Shown here: positions 52,401 through 63,492 of the stretch, piece after piece
Position numbering within the stretch: position 1 is the stretch's first letter
Layout: each line of letters starts with the position of its first letter
Source of the DNA: Drosophila pseudoobscura
Lineage: Eukaryota > Arthropoda > Insecta > Diptera > Drosophilidae
NCBI RefSeq assembly: GCF_009870125.1
Contig: NC_046681.1
Coordinates: forward strand, 21,279,001 to 21,343,000
Length of the DNA: 64,000 nt
Direction: 5' to 3'
Translations under genes and position numbers: made by a program
Notes under the pieces: model-generated
What the model saw: the letters and a program-made list of their open reading frames with translations, nothing else
The model's database searches: none
Told to the model about the DNA's origin: nothing

Positions 52401-55400
52401 TATTTAAATCTAAGTGAATTGTTTTAAATTTCACTAGTTTTATATTGAAAGTACGAGTCTACATTTTGAAAAACACGAGAAACTATGCCACGAAACTTTT
52501 CCATTTTTATTAGGGTTTGTTTTCGATTATCATGCTTACAATTTCCGCTTATTCGCAGACATTCCCAGACATTCTTCTTGTACAGTACAGTGTAATCTAT
52601 TTTTAAGTAATCTCCCAACAAACGTATCCCCCTTGGAATACCTTTACCGAACACACACACACAGTTATCTAATCTGTTTCCAGTGGAATGGGCCACCTTT
52701 AAGGTTGGGCGGTGTTAAGGTTGAGATCTGCCAGAGCGACCCATTACTAATTGCTACTTTGCTATTTGGCTATTTGGCTATTTTGCCCTCTGTGTTGGCT
52801 TTTCTTTGAGAGAGAGAGAGAGAGAGCGCAGAGGGCGGCCCCGTTACCATGGCCTGAATACGCGCCTGAATTGGCTTGGCCCCTGGCTGGCCCCTGCCTG
52901 GCCGCTGGCTGTAATTATGATTTAATTTTATATTTTTTTACGTTTCTGTTAATTTTTTAATGCTCACTTTGCGTTTTTTGTGCGCCGTTTTCTTTCTTTT
53001 CTTTTCTTTGCGCTTTTTGATTTTATTTCCAGACACAAACAGCATGAGTCGTGAAAGCGATGACAATTTGAGTTCGATTAATTCGGCTTACACAGGTAAA
53101 TATATACATTTGTACACTATACACACTTTGACACATTTACTTGTTGCATTTTTTACACCTGGTTATTACTTGGCTTTTACTCGACTGCGTTCCATTTATA
53201 ATCTCCGCTCATGACATTATTAATTTATACTTTATAATTAATTTTCAATTAATTTTGCTTGCGCGATTGCCCGAAATTAACACATCTGTGTTAACATCTT
53301 GTTTGGGGAATTGGGACACACATTAATCGAATCGAAATAATAAATCATAAATACTTTGGGAGACCAATAAAAAGAATCGCATATTTGATGTGTGTAAAAA
53401 GTGGGTGGCATGAGCATAAGGTCAGGGAAAATACTTTCATGAATTCAAAGAAAATTGTTCAGCAAATTCAAGGGAAATACTCCAACAAATTCAGGGAAAA
53501 TACTAAGCTTGTACGTTTTTTCCTAGAAATCATTTGCTGGAAGCTAATGAAACATTGGTTTTGTATGACATTACGAATGAATTAATCATGATTAATCCAT
53601 TGTGAATCTCTTAAAACGATTCTCATTGAAATACGAGTATTTACAGCTCCGTTGTATGTAATAATGGTGAATAATAGTAGTAGAATAATGGATGCTTTCA
53701 CACATACTTCCCCAATAACAAGACTAAGGTGAATTTGCCCAACAGATTTTTAGTTTTATTTTGTATCTAACCGAAATAAAGATTATTTTAATAGATAAAT
53801 ACTATCTTAAGTAATGATCAAACATTTTAGAAACAACTATAACACCACGAACGAATGGGTATAGATACAAAAAAGCTTTAAATAATTTTCGTTTTCAAAT
53901 GAAATAATGGATGAATTCTTACTAGATTAAAAGTAACCATTTTGGTTGTCTTAAAGGAGATATTAGTATGATAATTAACTATTTAATAAATTGAATTGCC
54001 TTCAAAGTCAAGGATTTTGCATTTCTGTAGATAACGTATCTTATCTGGTTTACTTTGAGCGACTGTTCCGCAATGAAAATGAATTCCATTTATATTCCCG
54101 TATTCTGTGGTATGCCTCAATGTGATTTTTGTTGACCCTCCCCTGCCTTTCGACAGTTCAGTTCAGTGATCTTCCTCAATGGCAAAATATACAAAATATA
54201 TATTATAGAACAGATACAATTTTTCATTGAGCAAACTACTTGTGTATGCCAGATCTTTACTCGAATGCCGCAGTGATCCCACGATCGTATCTGGAGCCCA
54301 TTTCGGCCTATCAAATCGGTTACGATCAGTCATGATTTTAATCGCTTTTTTGCCTTTAGGGTTTTCACGGAACTTCATTAGGCTAAAAAACTGTTTTTAT
54401 AGATGTGGAATTGTTGGTCCGTGGAAGGGGCGGACCGCTTCCAAGAGTGTTCATGGAATGTCCATTCAACTGTTTGCCCTTCTCGCCAAATGAAAAACGA
54501 TCGCCCGTTTTCATGCCAAACACGTTCTGAAACTTAAACAAATTTAAATTGTAATGCGAAATACGCGACACAACACAATCCAGTCGTAGATCCCCAGATA
54601 CAGATACACAGATACAGATACAGGCAAAGGCACAGGCACAGTCACAAGTCCAACCGGTTGAGCCTCCCCACTAATATTTTTGGTTATTTACTTAACATAC
54701 AGTCTCAAACGATATAGAATATACATCTATAATTTATATATGGGACACGCCTTTACCCGATCGACAGTCACGTAAGCATCTTCAGTTCATCTATTGCCCG
54801 TGGGGCACACAGGGGGCGTTGGAAACCAGTTCTCTATTTGGTGAAATTCTATTCAGCAAAAAAAGGTTCCCGGCGAAAACATTTAACATTTAAAGCGACT
54901 GAAAAATAAATATTTATATATATAAATTTATTATTGATGCAATTATTGTGCGCCCAGAACGATGAACAATCGAGATAAAAAACATAGTGAATTTTATAGA
55001 GAATGTACAGTGGGGATTGTTTAGGGAAGGTTCATTGATAGAATGCTTTGACTGACGTGTTTAAGCGGATGTCACGCTATAGTAGGGCTTGACAGATAGA
55101 TAGCAATTATCTAATAGATTGAAATTAGATTGTTTAAATTGAGTGGTTTTTAAGTTATACGAGGGTACATTGGATCTAGAAAGGTGTCGGTTAGATCTCA
55201 GGGGTATTTTATTGACCTGACCTGGAGCATGATGCTTAGAAGGTATCCCAAAAGCGAAAAGATTGGTGGTATATGGATTGATTGATATGGATATGGACTG
55301 ATTCATAAAAACGACAGATTTAATCCATGAATACTCCTGACTCTTCATCTGAGATAATGTACAGAGTGTTTTAGATCAAATATCTGTAGATTAATAGGAA

Positions 55401-58400
55401 TTGTACTCCTTGAATGCACGAAATCAGATTTGTTTGCAACTGAATGGCAAATTGCCAGTCACAGGCTTACGTTGGATGTGTAACATTACAGTGGAATCCT
55501 CGCAAGGTAGCTGGGGGGTTCAGGGAGTTGGAAGAATGTTCAAAGAATGCCATTTGGTAACGCCTTCAGTCCGATCAAAAATAACAAACAATTAAATATG
55601 AGAAACAAAAGAGGCAACAGGTGCAGACAGTAAGCTCCAAGATATTTATACACCCAGTTATTTATAAGCCAAACTCTCCCTGCAATAAAAGGCCGCACTG
55701 TAGCGTGTTCAGGCGCTTATTCAGCCCACAGTAATCACCGAGCACCGATTGTCGATCGGCAGCAGCAGCTAATAATCAGTTTCTGTCGGCATTTACCAGA
55801 TACAAACAGAGAGAGAGAGGGTGAAAGATTTGCATTTAACATGCCGAAAAGTCATGTAAGTCATGCCCGATGCCGCCCGATCTAGAGATGTGTGGGGGCA
55901 GGCCGGACACTGGACTCTGGGCTGAAAGAAAACCCACACTGAAGTGAGACCCAGACTCAGAACTGCAGTGGCAGCCCACACTGGAACGCCGAACCGAACA
56001 GAGAGTTTAGTTTAATTAAATGTTGTTTAATCATCTCAAAAGATAATAAACTATTGACATGGCCAGACACTGGCTGTTGATCTGGCTGATTTATCGCCCG
56101 GCTGCAGGCAACAGCCGACGATTGACGATCGACGATCGACGACGATCCTCCCATAAATGGACGACGTGACGAAATATTTCGCTTTGTTTTTCGCCACTTT
56201 TTTGTTTGTATTTTTGGCCAGAATCGTGAGCAAAGTGGGTCGCAGCCGCTGTCTTGCTGTCGGACTGCCGGGCTGCCATTGGAGCTGCAGCGGCACGGCG
56301 CGGCGCCACACTCCACTTGGTCCGGTCTGGTCTGGTCTGGTCGGATCGGGTCTGGCCCAGAGGCGGTTCGCTTTGATGAATCATAGTGTATCTGTCAGAT
56401 ACATGAGTTCATTAGCTGCGACACTGAATGTCAACTGCAAGGAAATCGCTTGTCATTTAGGTGTATCTAAGTTTATTTTTAGAAGCCCCCACCGATAGAC
56501 GCAACTTTTCACAGTTAAATGTTGGAAAATATCAAGAGAAGGTTACCAGGGGGTGGGGAGGTTTAATTAGCAATCTATCAGAAGGCTTTGATCATTACAT
56601 AAGGTATAGATACAGAGATACTCTCTGGAAGTTGTAGATAAATGGTTTCCCCCTATTTTGAGAGGCTTACAATTAGTGAAAGTTTTGCAAAAAAAAAGGG
56701 AAACACACACAAAAGATACAAAGATACATAGCCACAACAGATACAGATACAGATACATACACTTACAACGGCCAATTGTGATAATTAAAAAAAAGAAGAA
56801 AAAATAGTTTTTAAAAGCTGCCACCGTCATGATATATAATGGCAAATAATAACAAATTGTCTTGCCCGATCAGACACACGACAGAGAGAGATACAGATAC
56901 AGATACAGTAGCGACTGGTAGCCGCACTTGCAGATACGCAATTGAACCTTGACGGGCGGGCTCTTGGCCGGAGCCCTGCCTCCTGGCCATGTCATTTCGC
57001 TGATTAGCCAAAAGCAAATGCCCCCCACAAAATAAAAGTATCCACCAGATACTCATAGAGCATGATGTCTGCCATAACTCACAGATACGGAATAAAAGCA
57101 ATTTCAACTGACAAAAACACAATTAACTACATGACGTAGACGAAGACACGCCGCAGATTTCGCAGAAAATACGAAAAAATAGTAAACGGAAACCGAAATC
57201 GTGCAATTGAAAGAAAAGATTTACAGCGGGCGCATCTGTATCTGTATCTTTGTACGTTTATTGTTTGTGTATCTTTTCGCAAAAGTCTTTCTTCAAAAAG
57301 GCATTCATTTCTTTCTTCCGTCTCTGAGAAAAACGTTACCAAACTGTCGACAATTTAATTGATTTATGCTTTTCTCTCTCCTTTTTGGCGAAAATTGATT
57401 TTGAAAGTCGCTTGGCCTGGGAATGGGAAGTGAAAGAACGTTTTGTGTCGGTCGTAGAGAGGGAATGACACGATGAACACCATGAAAGACAAGATTCTTT
57501 AAGCTGCTACTCTGGCAAAAGTCTTTTGGAGATTGTCTCTGGTGTATAGAGAAGATATTTAGGTATCTTCAGAGGCTTTTGAGAGCCATTTGGGGTTGAA
57601 AACATTTTAGATACATCATAAAATGTATGGGGAACAAAAACTATAAAACTTAGTTCTTAAGAAAAGTAAAATATGGAATCTTAATTGGAACTCATTTCCT
57701 GTCTGCCTAAAGTGAAATTTAGTTTGAATTATTATTCATAGGTTTTCCTTTTTTAGGCTGAAAATGAATTCCATTTAGAGAAAATTATTTAGTATTTTTA
57801 GGGGCATATTTAGGAGTATTTTCTGGCAGAATCCAAGACTATTTTTGTGCCTTAACTTTTCTTCATTCCCTACAGACACAAAACACCTCTCTCTCCCTCT
57901 TTCTCTTTCTCTGAAAATTTGAGGAGGTCTAACAACATCTCTGATTACCGTCTAACCCTTACCACAACCTGCTGCTTGCGGTTCAAAGAGCTTATTAAAC
58001 AACCAACTACCAACAAACAACAAACAAACAAAATGCGAAAAACTTTCACAACTGCGTTAATTTTTAACCAACACAATAACCGATCACATAATATTTACTA
58101 TATGCCTCATAAATATCCTATAACCAAAGCGGAAAAGGCAGCCATAAAAGCTGGAAAAGTCAGCCCGCACACTTGCAGGTTGCTCTCTCGGTTGCAGTTT
58201 TTTAACACCCACAAAAAATTAAAAACCCACGCTAAGCAATTCGCAAATACATTTTCATGCGAATTGCTGTCAGAGTTCATTATATTCTATATACATATAC
58301 ATATATATATATATTATATTGGTGCCTATATACATAGATCTCTATCAAGAGACTGTCAAGCGCTTCACGCGCTCCTCGCTCTCACCCACATCCGACTGGG

Positions 58401-61400
58401 AACGCTATGCGGCCTCGCCCTCGCCCTCGCTCTCGCGCCGCTCGATCAAATCCGAGACTGGAAGTCGCACATCTTGTAAGTTCTATTACGAACCCCGCCA
58501 TCCCCCCATCGGTGCTGCATGTAGCTATAACTTTTTTTTGTATGTACCCTAGCAGGAGATACTACACTCGTTATTGTGATTCTTGGGATATCGGAATATT
58601 TAGAGATATCCCTACCTGTCCGATTGTAACCGTGCGAATTATTTCTACAAAGAAAGTGCTAAACAAATTAAAGTACTTTTGCTTTTAAATTTTTTTTCTT
58701 TTGCAGATAGAAACTTACATATTTTTAAAAAATTCTCCCAATTTTTGTTTTATTTTATTATAAGAATAGATTTTTTTGTTCAATGCTGAATCTTGTTTTT
58801 TAGAACACAGCTATAGAACTTTCTTCAAGAGATACAGTCAAGATAGATCCAAATTAAATGATTTGATCTCTTAATTCTCAAAGAAGATAAGATCAAACTG
58901 AACTTCTTAGGAGAAAAATATTGAATGCTTCTATGAGCAATAAAGGCACCTCCATAAACCATTTGCCCAAATTTAGGGACTATATATACCGCCAGGGTAC
59001 ATTTCACTTCGGTCCGAGCCGAAGATAGCTTTTTCTGCATTTTTGTTTGTTTATTGTTTGCTTGTTTGTTGTTTCATGTGTGCGTTATTGTTTTTGTTTT
59101 TGTTTCTGTTTCTGCAATCCAAAAGATGATCATTATCTAGAGGCCACTGGGCGACGTCGCAGCTCAGGTAAGCATTCGGTTGTGGGTGGCCTGGCCGCGC
59201 AGATACTTGTTGCATTTGCCATCTTGTGTCTTGTATCTTGTATCTGCGCAACATGTTTGGCTCTAACTATTTGCGCAGGTGGCACTTGTGTGTGCACATA
59301 GTATGTATCTAGGCCACTTGTTCGCACCTTAAACGGTCATTTGGCAGCGAACGTTAAAGTGCACAATTTATGGCCCAACTGTTGGCCCAACTTTTGGATG
59401 TAAATGGAGGCGGGAAGAGGGTGTTTGGGGGTTGTATCTTCGTCCAAAATATTGTCAAATTAACAAAGCTTAATGCGCTTAATGGCAAATGACAGAAACG
59501 TGATTGCATTTGCCTCATTTCGTGGGTGTGGCTGTGGATGTTGTCGTGTGTCTAATGAGCCAAAAGATAGCATGACATTATAGTATACAATTTTTGGATG
59601 TCAAGGTCTCGCTGGATTTCCACCAAAAGATACTCTGTTGGACAGAGAAAGGGTTGGATTTATTAATGAAATGTGGGGCAAAACTGTTACGCTTTAATGC
59701 AAAATAAATTAGACGAAATTTAATCCGAAATATATGGAAAAAAAAGAGATTAAGAGGCTTGGGATTCATGAATATGGCTAACAAGCTGTAACTTTCGTGT
59801 TTTATGTAAATTTTAGTGAATGTATTTTATATAACACAGGCGAAAAAACGTTTAAATTTTTTTGTTTGGAAATCCTACAACCAGGGTTAACAGACAAAAG
59901 TAATATTAATAAAAGGAACATAATTCATTCAAAATGTTCGCCTTCAGAAACAAACGTTTTCGTTCAGGTACAAAAAATGTACGACTTTGTTGAGTAGTGC
60001 TACAAATTGATAAATAATTTGAGCTGAAGCTCAGTTTAATTTCACAATTTTAAATATAATATTTCAAGGGAAATTCTTATAATTCTGCCTGGAACTCGAA
60101 GCTCGGAAATCGGAACTCGGACTTCAACTTAAAACCCAAGCAGCAAACATTATGAACAATTTACCAGAACTAAACGTAGATTGTGGGTGGAAGTGGAATT
60201 GGATGGGGCTGGGGATGGGGATATGGATGGGTGAGAGGGGGTGTATGTGGATGCAATGAAAACCAGCAACGGAATAAACTTGTTCTGACTTGTTGCTGAC
60301 TTCATAGCATGCAATCTGTTATTTTCCACTTAATGGTTTTCCCCCTAGAAGCACAATGGATAAATGGGCATTCAAAATGAATTAAGTTTTAGAGTTCTGT
60401 TGGGGGGCTTCGGGGTGCAGGCCTTAGAAACTGAATATTGAGCAGATTGAAAATGTCAAGTTTACACAGCTAGAAGCCGTTTATAGCCGTCCACATTATG
60501 CGGGGGATCGAATCTGTCGATCTGTGTCTGTGAATGGTTTTCCATTAAGCACGAGCACGAGAGCATATGCAAATTGCATATGACATCATGCCAAAGTAGA
60601 ACATACTATACTATATCGCATATAGTGGGAGATAGAAGCCAATTTTAACTGGTTTATTGTGATTGATGACTCGGAATAATCATGAACGTCGACTCTCCTC
60701 GAACAGATCACAACAGCGTCGTGCTGACAGCCAACACAGAACAGTTTATCATCGGCCAGAAGGTATGGGTTGGTGGTCTCCGTTCCGGACAGATAGCCTA
60801 CATCGGCGAGACACACTTTGCACCCGGCGAATGGGCGGGCATTGTCCTGGACGAGCCGAATGGTAAGCCAGCTGCTGCCACCGAAAGTTCCCGCCTCTAT
60901 TCCGATTTTCCCACAGGTAAAAACGATGGCTATGTGGCGGGCAAGAGGTACTTCCAGTGCGAGCCCAAGCGCGGCATCTTCTCGAGACTTACGCGTCTCA
61001 CGGTGTACCCCATGTCCGGGGCCCTTACACCCACATCGCCCCTGGCCAAAAACTCTCCGGAACGTTCGCGCACAGTCTCGCCGACGGCCAGCATCCGCAG
61101 CTCCATGATGCGCAGTCCTGGAATAGGCAGTAAGTGCGAAATCCCTGAACCCATCCTCAGAGAAAACTCATTTTATTTTATTTTATTGCATTATTCCCAC
61201 AGAGAACGGCATGGCTGTGGGCGATCGTGTGATTGTCTCATCGGGCTTTGGCAGTCGTCCGGGAGTTCTACGATATCTGGGCGAGACTTCCTTTGCCCCT
61301 GGCAACTGGTGCGGCGTGGAGTTGGACGAGGCCAGCGGAAAGAACGACGGAGCTGTAGATGGTATAAGGTATACCCGAAGAATCCTGCAAAAAGACCCCA

Positions 61401-63204
61401 TTTAAGATATTAATCCAAGAGTTTTTCATGTCATCCCACAGATACTTTGAGTGCAAGCCAAAGTATGGGGTGTTTGTCCCGATTGCCAAGGTTTCACTGT
61501 CGCCGTCGTCGAAGAAGTCTCGTCTGTCACGCGCCGGGTCGCGGGAATCCCTCACATCGATCGGCACCATGAACAGCATTGCCACAACGAATACGTCGCG
61601 CATGCGCATGAATGCTCAGGTATAAGGCGGCGCCACCCACCCACACACCCTCTTCAATAGGCTAAAGCCCTCTACGCCCCCAAGAAAACACACTTTACAA
61701 AACACAAAACCCAAAACACAATTACCGTTTACAGTTTTGTTGATTAATTTATATTAATTTAATCCTTGTTCTGATTGATTCTCTGGTACTAACGCGTTCC
61801 AATTCTAATCGCAATCCCACATGTTCTGCTTCGTTCCACATTCCGCTGCGTTCCGTTCGTAGCAGCGCAAGTCGAGCACGCCCGTCAGACCCATTGTCAC
61901 GACGCCGAAAAACCAATTTTCCATGCAGGTATGCTAATCAAGAACAACTACGACAAATCCTACAACAAAGTCTGTGTGTCTGGTATTCGCTGTTAGTCCC
62001 TCCCTTTCCCCAACTCCCCTCTTTTTTATTTTGGTTTGCAGTGCTCTGTTAGTTAACAGTGTACTTAGCTGTACTCACTGTTAGTTGGCCTGTTAACACG
62101 TTAACGTCTGACAGGTGTTTGTTTTTTTTTTATTACGGAAATTGAACTCTGTTGAGATAAAATATTTGGTGTTTTGGTATGATAAATGAGATTTATTTTG
62201 GGGTATTTTAGGGTATTGGGAATGTATTTAAAAAAACATATTTTTTTGCAAAAATTTCTGCCTAAATCTTTTTTAGTTCAGGTTTAATAGATACTTTATA
62301 TTTATTTAACAAATGTTTTTTTTTTTCAATTTGTATTTTATGAAAGTTTTGCAATTATTTTTGGGTATTTTAATAATAGTTACATTAATTGTAGAAAAAA
62401 ATTATTTAGATTTTTTGTTAAGTCTTCAAAACAATTTGACCACCTCTAAAATTTTGTCATACCTATATCCAAGCAGACGTTAACGGGTTAAGCATTCTTA
62501 TATGTATTTTCAATTCTGTGTATATGCATTTGTGGTTTAACCCCTAGAAAGTAAGCGTACAACTAACCTAAGATACTAATACACACTCACACACACACAC
62601 AAACACACCCACACAACAACAAAATATGTAAATTAATAATAAATACGCATATGCCTATATATATATATATATTCTATATGTTTTTCCTACGCTATTTATG
62701 TGTGGTTTTTTTTTCCCCCACTATATATAAATTTTTTATTGCATTTAAAATAAATCAAAAAATATACAATAATCAAATATTTTTCCTGCACGCTTTTGCT
62801 GTTGAAATCGTTGATCGTTTGTTGATGTTCTTTGCATGTTTTTGTGTGTTACAATGTCAACGGTAAAAGGTAAAGCAAAAAACAACAATACACCCTGTGT
62901 TCTCTGCTAAATGCTGCACCCTGTACATACAATACACCCACCTACACACATGCCTTATCTGTGCTCTCTCGCTCCGCCTTTACTCTCTCTTTTTGTGTAT
63001 TTGTAACTGTGTCCTCGAGCGTCTCATAAGCTTGCTTTGTGCTCTCTCTCTCTTTCTTTGTGTTCTCTCCCTCTTTCCCACTCTAACCTAAAGGACCTGC
63101 TGCGCGAGAAGCAACAGCATGTGGAACAGCTGATGGTGGAGCGCGAACTGGATCGCGAGGACTCACAGAACCAGGCGCTGCAGCTGCAGAGGAACATCAA
63201 CGAG
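40090..63204 (+). CDS. CLIP-190: CLIP-190 (cytoplasmic linker protein, CAP-Gly plus-end tracker), 5' part of gene
   Basis: Fly homologue of CLIP-170: it tracks growing microtubule ends through two CAP-Gly domains and binds myosin VI and other partners through a long coiled coil. Exons, from phase-matched GT..AG sites: 40090-40411, 53033-53095, optional 58338-58475 and 59126-59167, then 60707-60862, 60917-61129, 61203-61368, 61442-61619, 61863-61928 and 63094-63204; the coiled-coil exons continue past the right edge. Without cassettes this yields 425 residues here. Layout: disordered Pro/Ser N-terminus (1-128), CAP-Gly 1 (about 140-205), Ser/Pro linker, CAP-Gly 2 (about 255-320), Ser-rich linker, first coiled-coil heptads. 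The ATG at 40090 has AAA before it and is the first in the exon. Large introns (12.6 and 7.6 kb) separate the N-terminal exons. Confidence 0.92.
40412..50760 (+). other. CLIP-190: CLIP-190 intron, left part
   Basis: No supported exon. Contents include a GATGAT run near 41507-41521, (AC)n near 44607-44622 and (GT)n at 45106-45124. Confidence 0.5.
50783..51120 (+). pseudogene. orphan coding-looking segment inside CLIP-190 intron
   Basis: An ATG at 50783 right after TATAAA opens [20 protein letters not shown], which stops at 50870; an overlapping frame then runs [20 protein letters not shown] and on through [20 protein letters not shown] to a TAG at 51120. The joined reading looks like one 110-residue helical protein broken by a frameshift. 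Codons are AT-rich, unlike the host genes. It could be a relic of a mobile element, a nested gene, or an alternative 3' exon (a TTATCAG acceptor-like site precedes the second frame). I do not recognise it. Confidence 0.35.
51655..51705. repeat. minisatellite of GGATCGCTGGAACGAT units
   Basis: About three imperfect copies of a 16-17 bp unit based on GATCGCTGGAAC. Confidence 0.75.
52236..52298 (+). tRNA. tRNA-like relic (degenerate A and B boxes)
   Basis: A-box-like TGTAGTTGGTTAT at 52250-52262 and B-box-like GGCTCGATCCC at 52280-52290. The gap between them is too short for an anticodon arm, so this is not a functional tRNA. It is either a truncated tRNA pseudogene or the head of a tRNA-derived SINE. 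Confidence 0.35.
53033..53095 (+). CDS. CLIP-190: CLIP-190 coding exon 2 (21 codons)
   Basis: Acceptor TTTATTTCCAG, donor GTAAAT. Encodes [20 protein letters not shown], matching the fly protein. Phase 1 on both sides, so it could also be skipped without a frame change. Confidence 0.88.
53096..55660 (+). other. CLIP-190: CLIP-190 intron, middle part
   Basis: No supported exon. A GATACA repeat at 54593-54622 is the main simple sequence; (GA)n lies in the previous intron at 52809-52826. Confidence 0.45.
55684..55861 (+). promoter_or_regulatory. candidate internal promoter and short first exon in CLIP-190 intron
   Basis: A TATA-like AATAAAAGG at 55684-55692 is followed about 30 bp later by TCAG-type initiators (55709 and 55721), a leader, an ATG in good context (TTTAACATG) encoding MPKSH, and then a perfect donor GTAAGT at 55856. 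The exon would end in phase 0, which does not fit the phase-1 CLIP-190 exons, so it may be a leader exon, start a different transcript, or be chance. Confidence 0.3.
55862..58337 (+). other. CLIP-190: CLIP-190 intron before cassette exon 3a
   Basis: Contains GATACA repeats at 56742-56758 and 56889-56909. A long frame near 57919-58479 is judged chance. Confidence 0.45.
58338..58475 (+). CDS. CLIP-190: CLIP-190 candidate cassette exon 3a (46 residues, Ser/Arg-rich)
   Basis: 138 nt, phase 1 to phase 1. Acceptor TATACATAG, donor GTAAGT. Reads [20 protein letters not shown] then [20 protein letters not shown] and TGSRTS. It is GC-rich with third-position G/C in AT-rich intron, and in exact phase with its neighbours. 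Serine and basic residues near a CAP-Gly domain suggest a phosphorylatable microtubule-binding stretch, as in the CLIP-170 linkers. Confidence 0.72.
59126..59167 (+). CDS. CLIP-190: CLIP-190 candidate cassette exon 3b (14 residues)
   Basis: 42 nt, phase 1 to phase 1, acceptor CCAAAAG after a long pyrimidine-rich run (TTTTTGTTTCTGTTTCTGC), donor GTAAGC. Reads [14 protein letters not shown] when joined to exon 2. Short and in frame, so a plausible micro-cassette. Confidence 0.6.
59168..60706 (+). other. CLIP-190: CLIP-190 intron before CAP-Gly 1
   Basis: AT-rich with a GGGGATGG repeat near 60208-60230. No exon seen. Confidence 0.45.
60707..60862 (+). CDS. CLIP-190: CLIP-190 coding exon 4: CAP-Gly 1, first part
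   Basis: Acceptor CTCGAACAG. Encodes [20 protein letters not shown], then [20 protein letters not shown] and [11 protein letters not shown], the CAP-Gly core. Donor GTAAGC at 60863, phase 1. Confidence 0.92.
60863..60916 (+). other. CLIP-190: 54-nt intron inside CAP-Gly 1, open in frame (exitron-like)
   Basis: GTAAGC to CCCACAG. Its length is a multiple of three and it has no stop in frame; retention would insert [18 protein letters not shown] directly before the KNDG groove motif. Confidence 0.8.
60917..61129 (+). CDS. CLIP-190: CLIP-190 coding exon 5: CAP-Gly 1 end and linker
   Basis: Completes the GKNDG signature ([20 protein letters not shown]), which binds the EEY/F tail of tubulin, then [12 protein letters not shown] and a Ser/Pro linker with [18 protein letters not shown]. 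Donor GTAAGT, phase 1. Confidence 0.92.
61203..61368 (+). CDS. CLIP-190: CLIP-190 coding exon 6: CAP-Gly 2, first part
   Basis: Starts [18 protein letters not shown], then [20 protein letters not shown] and the second GKNDG motif. Acceptor TTCCCACAG, donor GTATAC. Introns on both sides are 73 nt. Confidence 0.92.
61442..61619 (+). CDS. CLIP-190: CLIP-190 coding exon 7: CAP-Gly 2 end and Ser-rich linker
   Basis: [20 protein letters not shown] finishes the domain, then [18 protein letters not shown] and TSRMRMNAQ. Serines next to basic residues are the type of site where kinases tune CLIP microtubule affinity. Donor GTATAA, phase 0. Confidence 0.92.
61863..61928 (+). CDS. CLIP-190: CLIP-190 coding exon 8 (linker)
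   Basis: [20 protein letters not shown] then MQ. The acceptor is a tandem TAGCAG, so the first Gln may be present or absent. Donor GTATGC, phase 0. Confidence 0.88.
61929..63093 (+). other. CLIP-190: CLIP-190 intron before coiled-coil exon
   Basis: T-rich; includes (CA)n near 62581-62600, TATA repeats near 62657-62672 and CT-rich sequence just before the acceptor. Confidence 0.5.
63094..63204 (+). CDS. CLIP-190: CLIP-190 coding exon 9: start of coiled coil
   Basis: [20 protein letters not shown] then [17 protein letters not shown] with heptad-like leucines. Acceptor CCTAAAG, donor GTAATT, phase 0. The next exon lies outside the window. Confidence 0.9.
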
Positions 63205-63492
63205 GTAATTATCTTCACCGATACCATGTACACGCCGCTGCCATATGCGGATCGCAGTCGCCCCTATCGACCCAATCAGCACAAGATCAAGAAGCAGCAA
63301 CAGCTACAACATCATATTTGGCAGCCAACAACCCTAAGCAGCAGCATTACAACAACAACTATTCCAACAACAACAACAACAACATCCACAGCAAGGCAGC
63401 CATTACAACAACAACAACAGCAACAACAACAGAAGACAAAGACGAAGAAAGTTTGGTTTTGCGATAAAAAGAAACTTTTTCCAGTTGGCTGA
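63205..63492 (+). CDS. CLIP-190: possible read-through terminal extension of CLIP-190 exon 9
   Basis: The frame of exon 9 stays open past the donor for 95 codons to a TGA. It starts VIIFTDTMYTPLPYADRSRP with GC-ending codons, then becomes Thr- and Gln-rich (CAA/ACA repeats). If the donor is not used the product would be a short CLIP-190 with both CAP-Gly domains and almost no coiled coil. It may also be chance, because the second half is simple repeat. Confidence 0.4.
   Translation, partial: VIIFTDTMYTPLPYADRSRPYRPNQHKIKKQQQLQHHIWQPTTLSSSITTTTIPTTTTTTSTARQPLQQQQQQQQQKTKTKKVWFCDKKKLFPVG

Noticed and set aside
57919..58479. 186-codon plus frame in CLIP-190 intron
   Set aside because: Has no ATG until 58033, is Lys/Asn/His-rich in the manner of AT-rich intron, and its end reads the cassette exon in a different frame from the one that fits CLIP-190.
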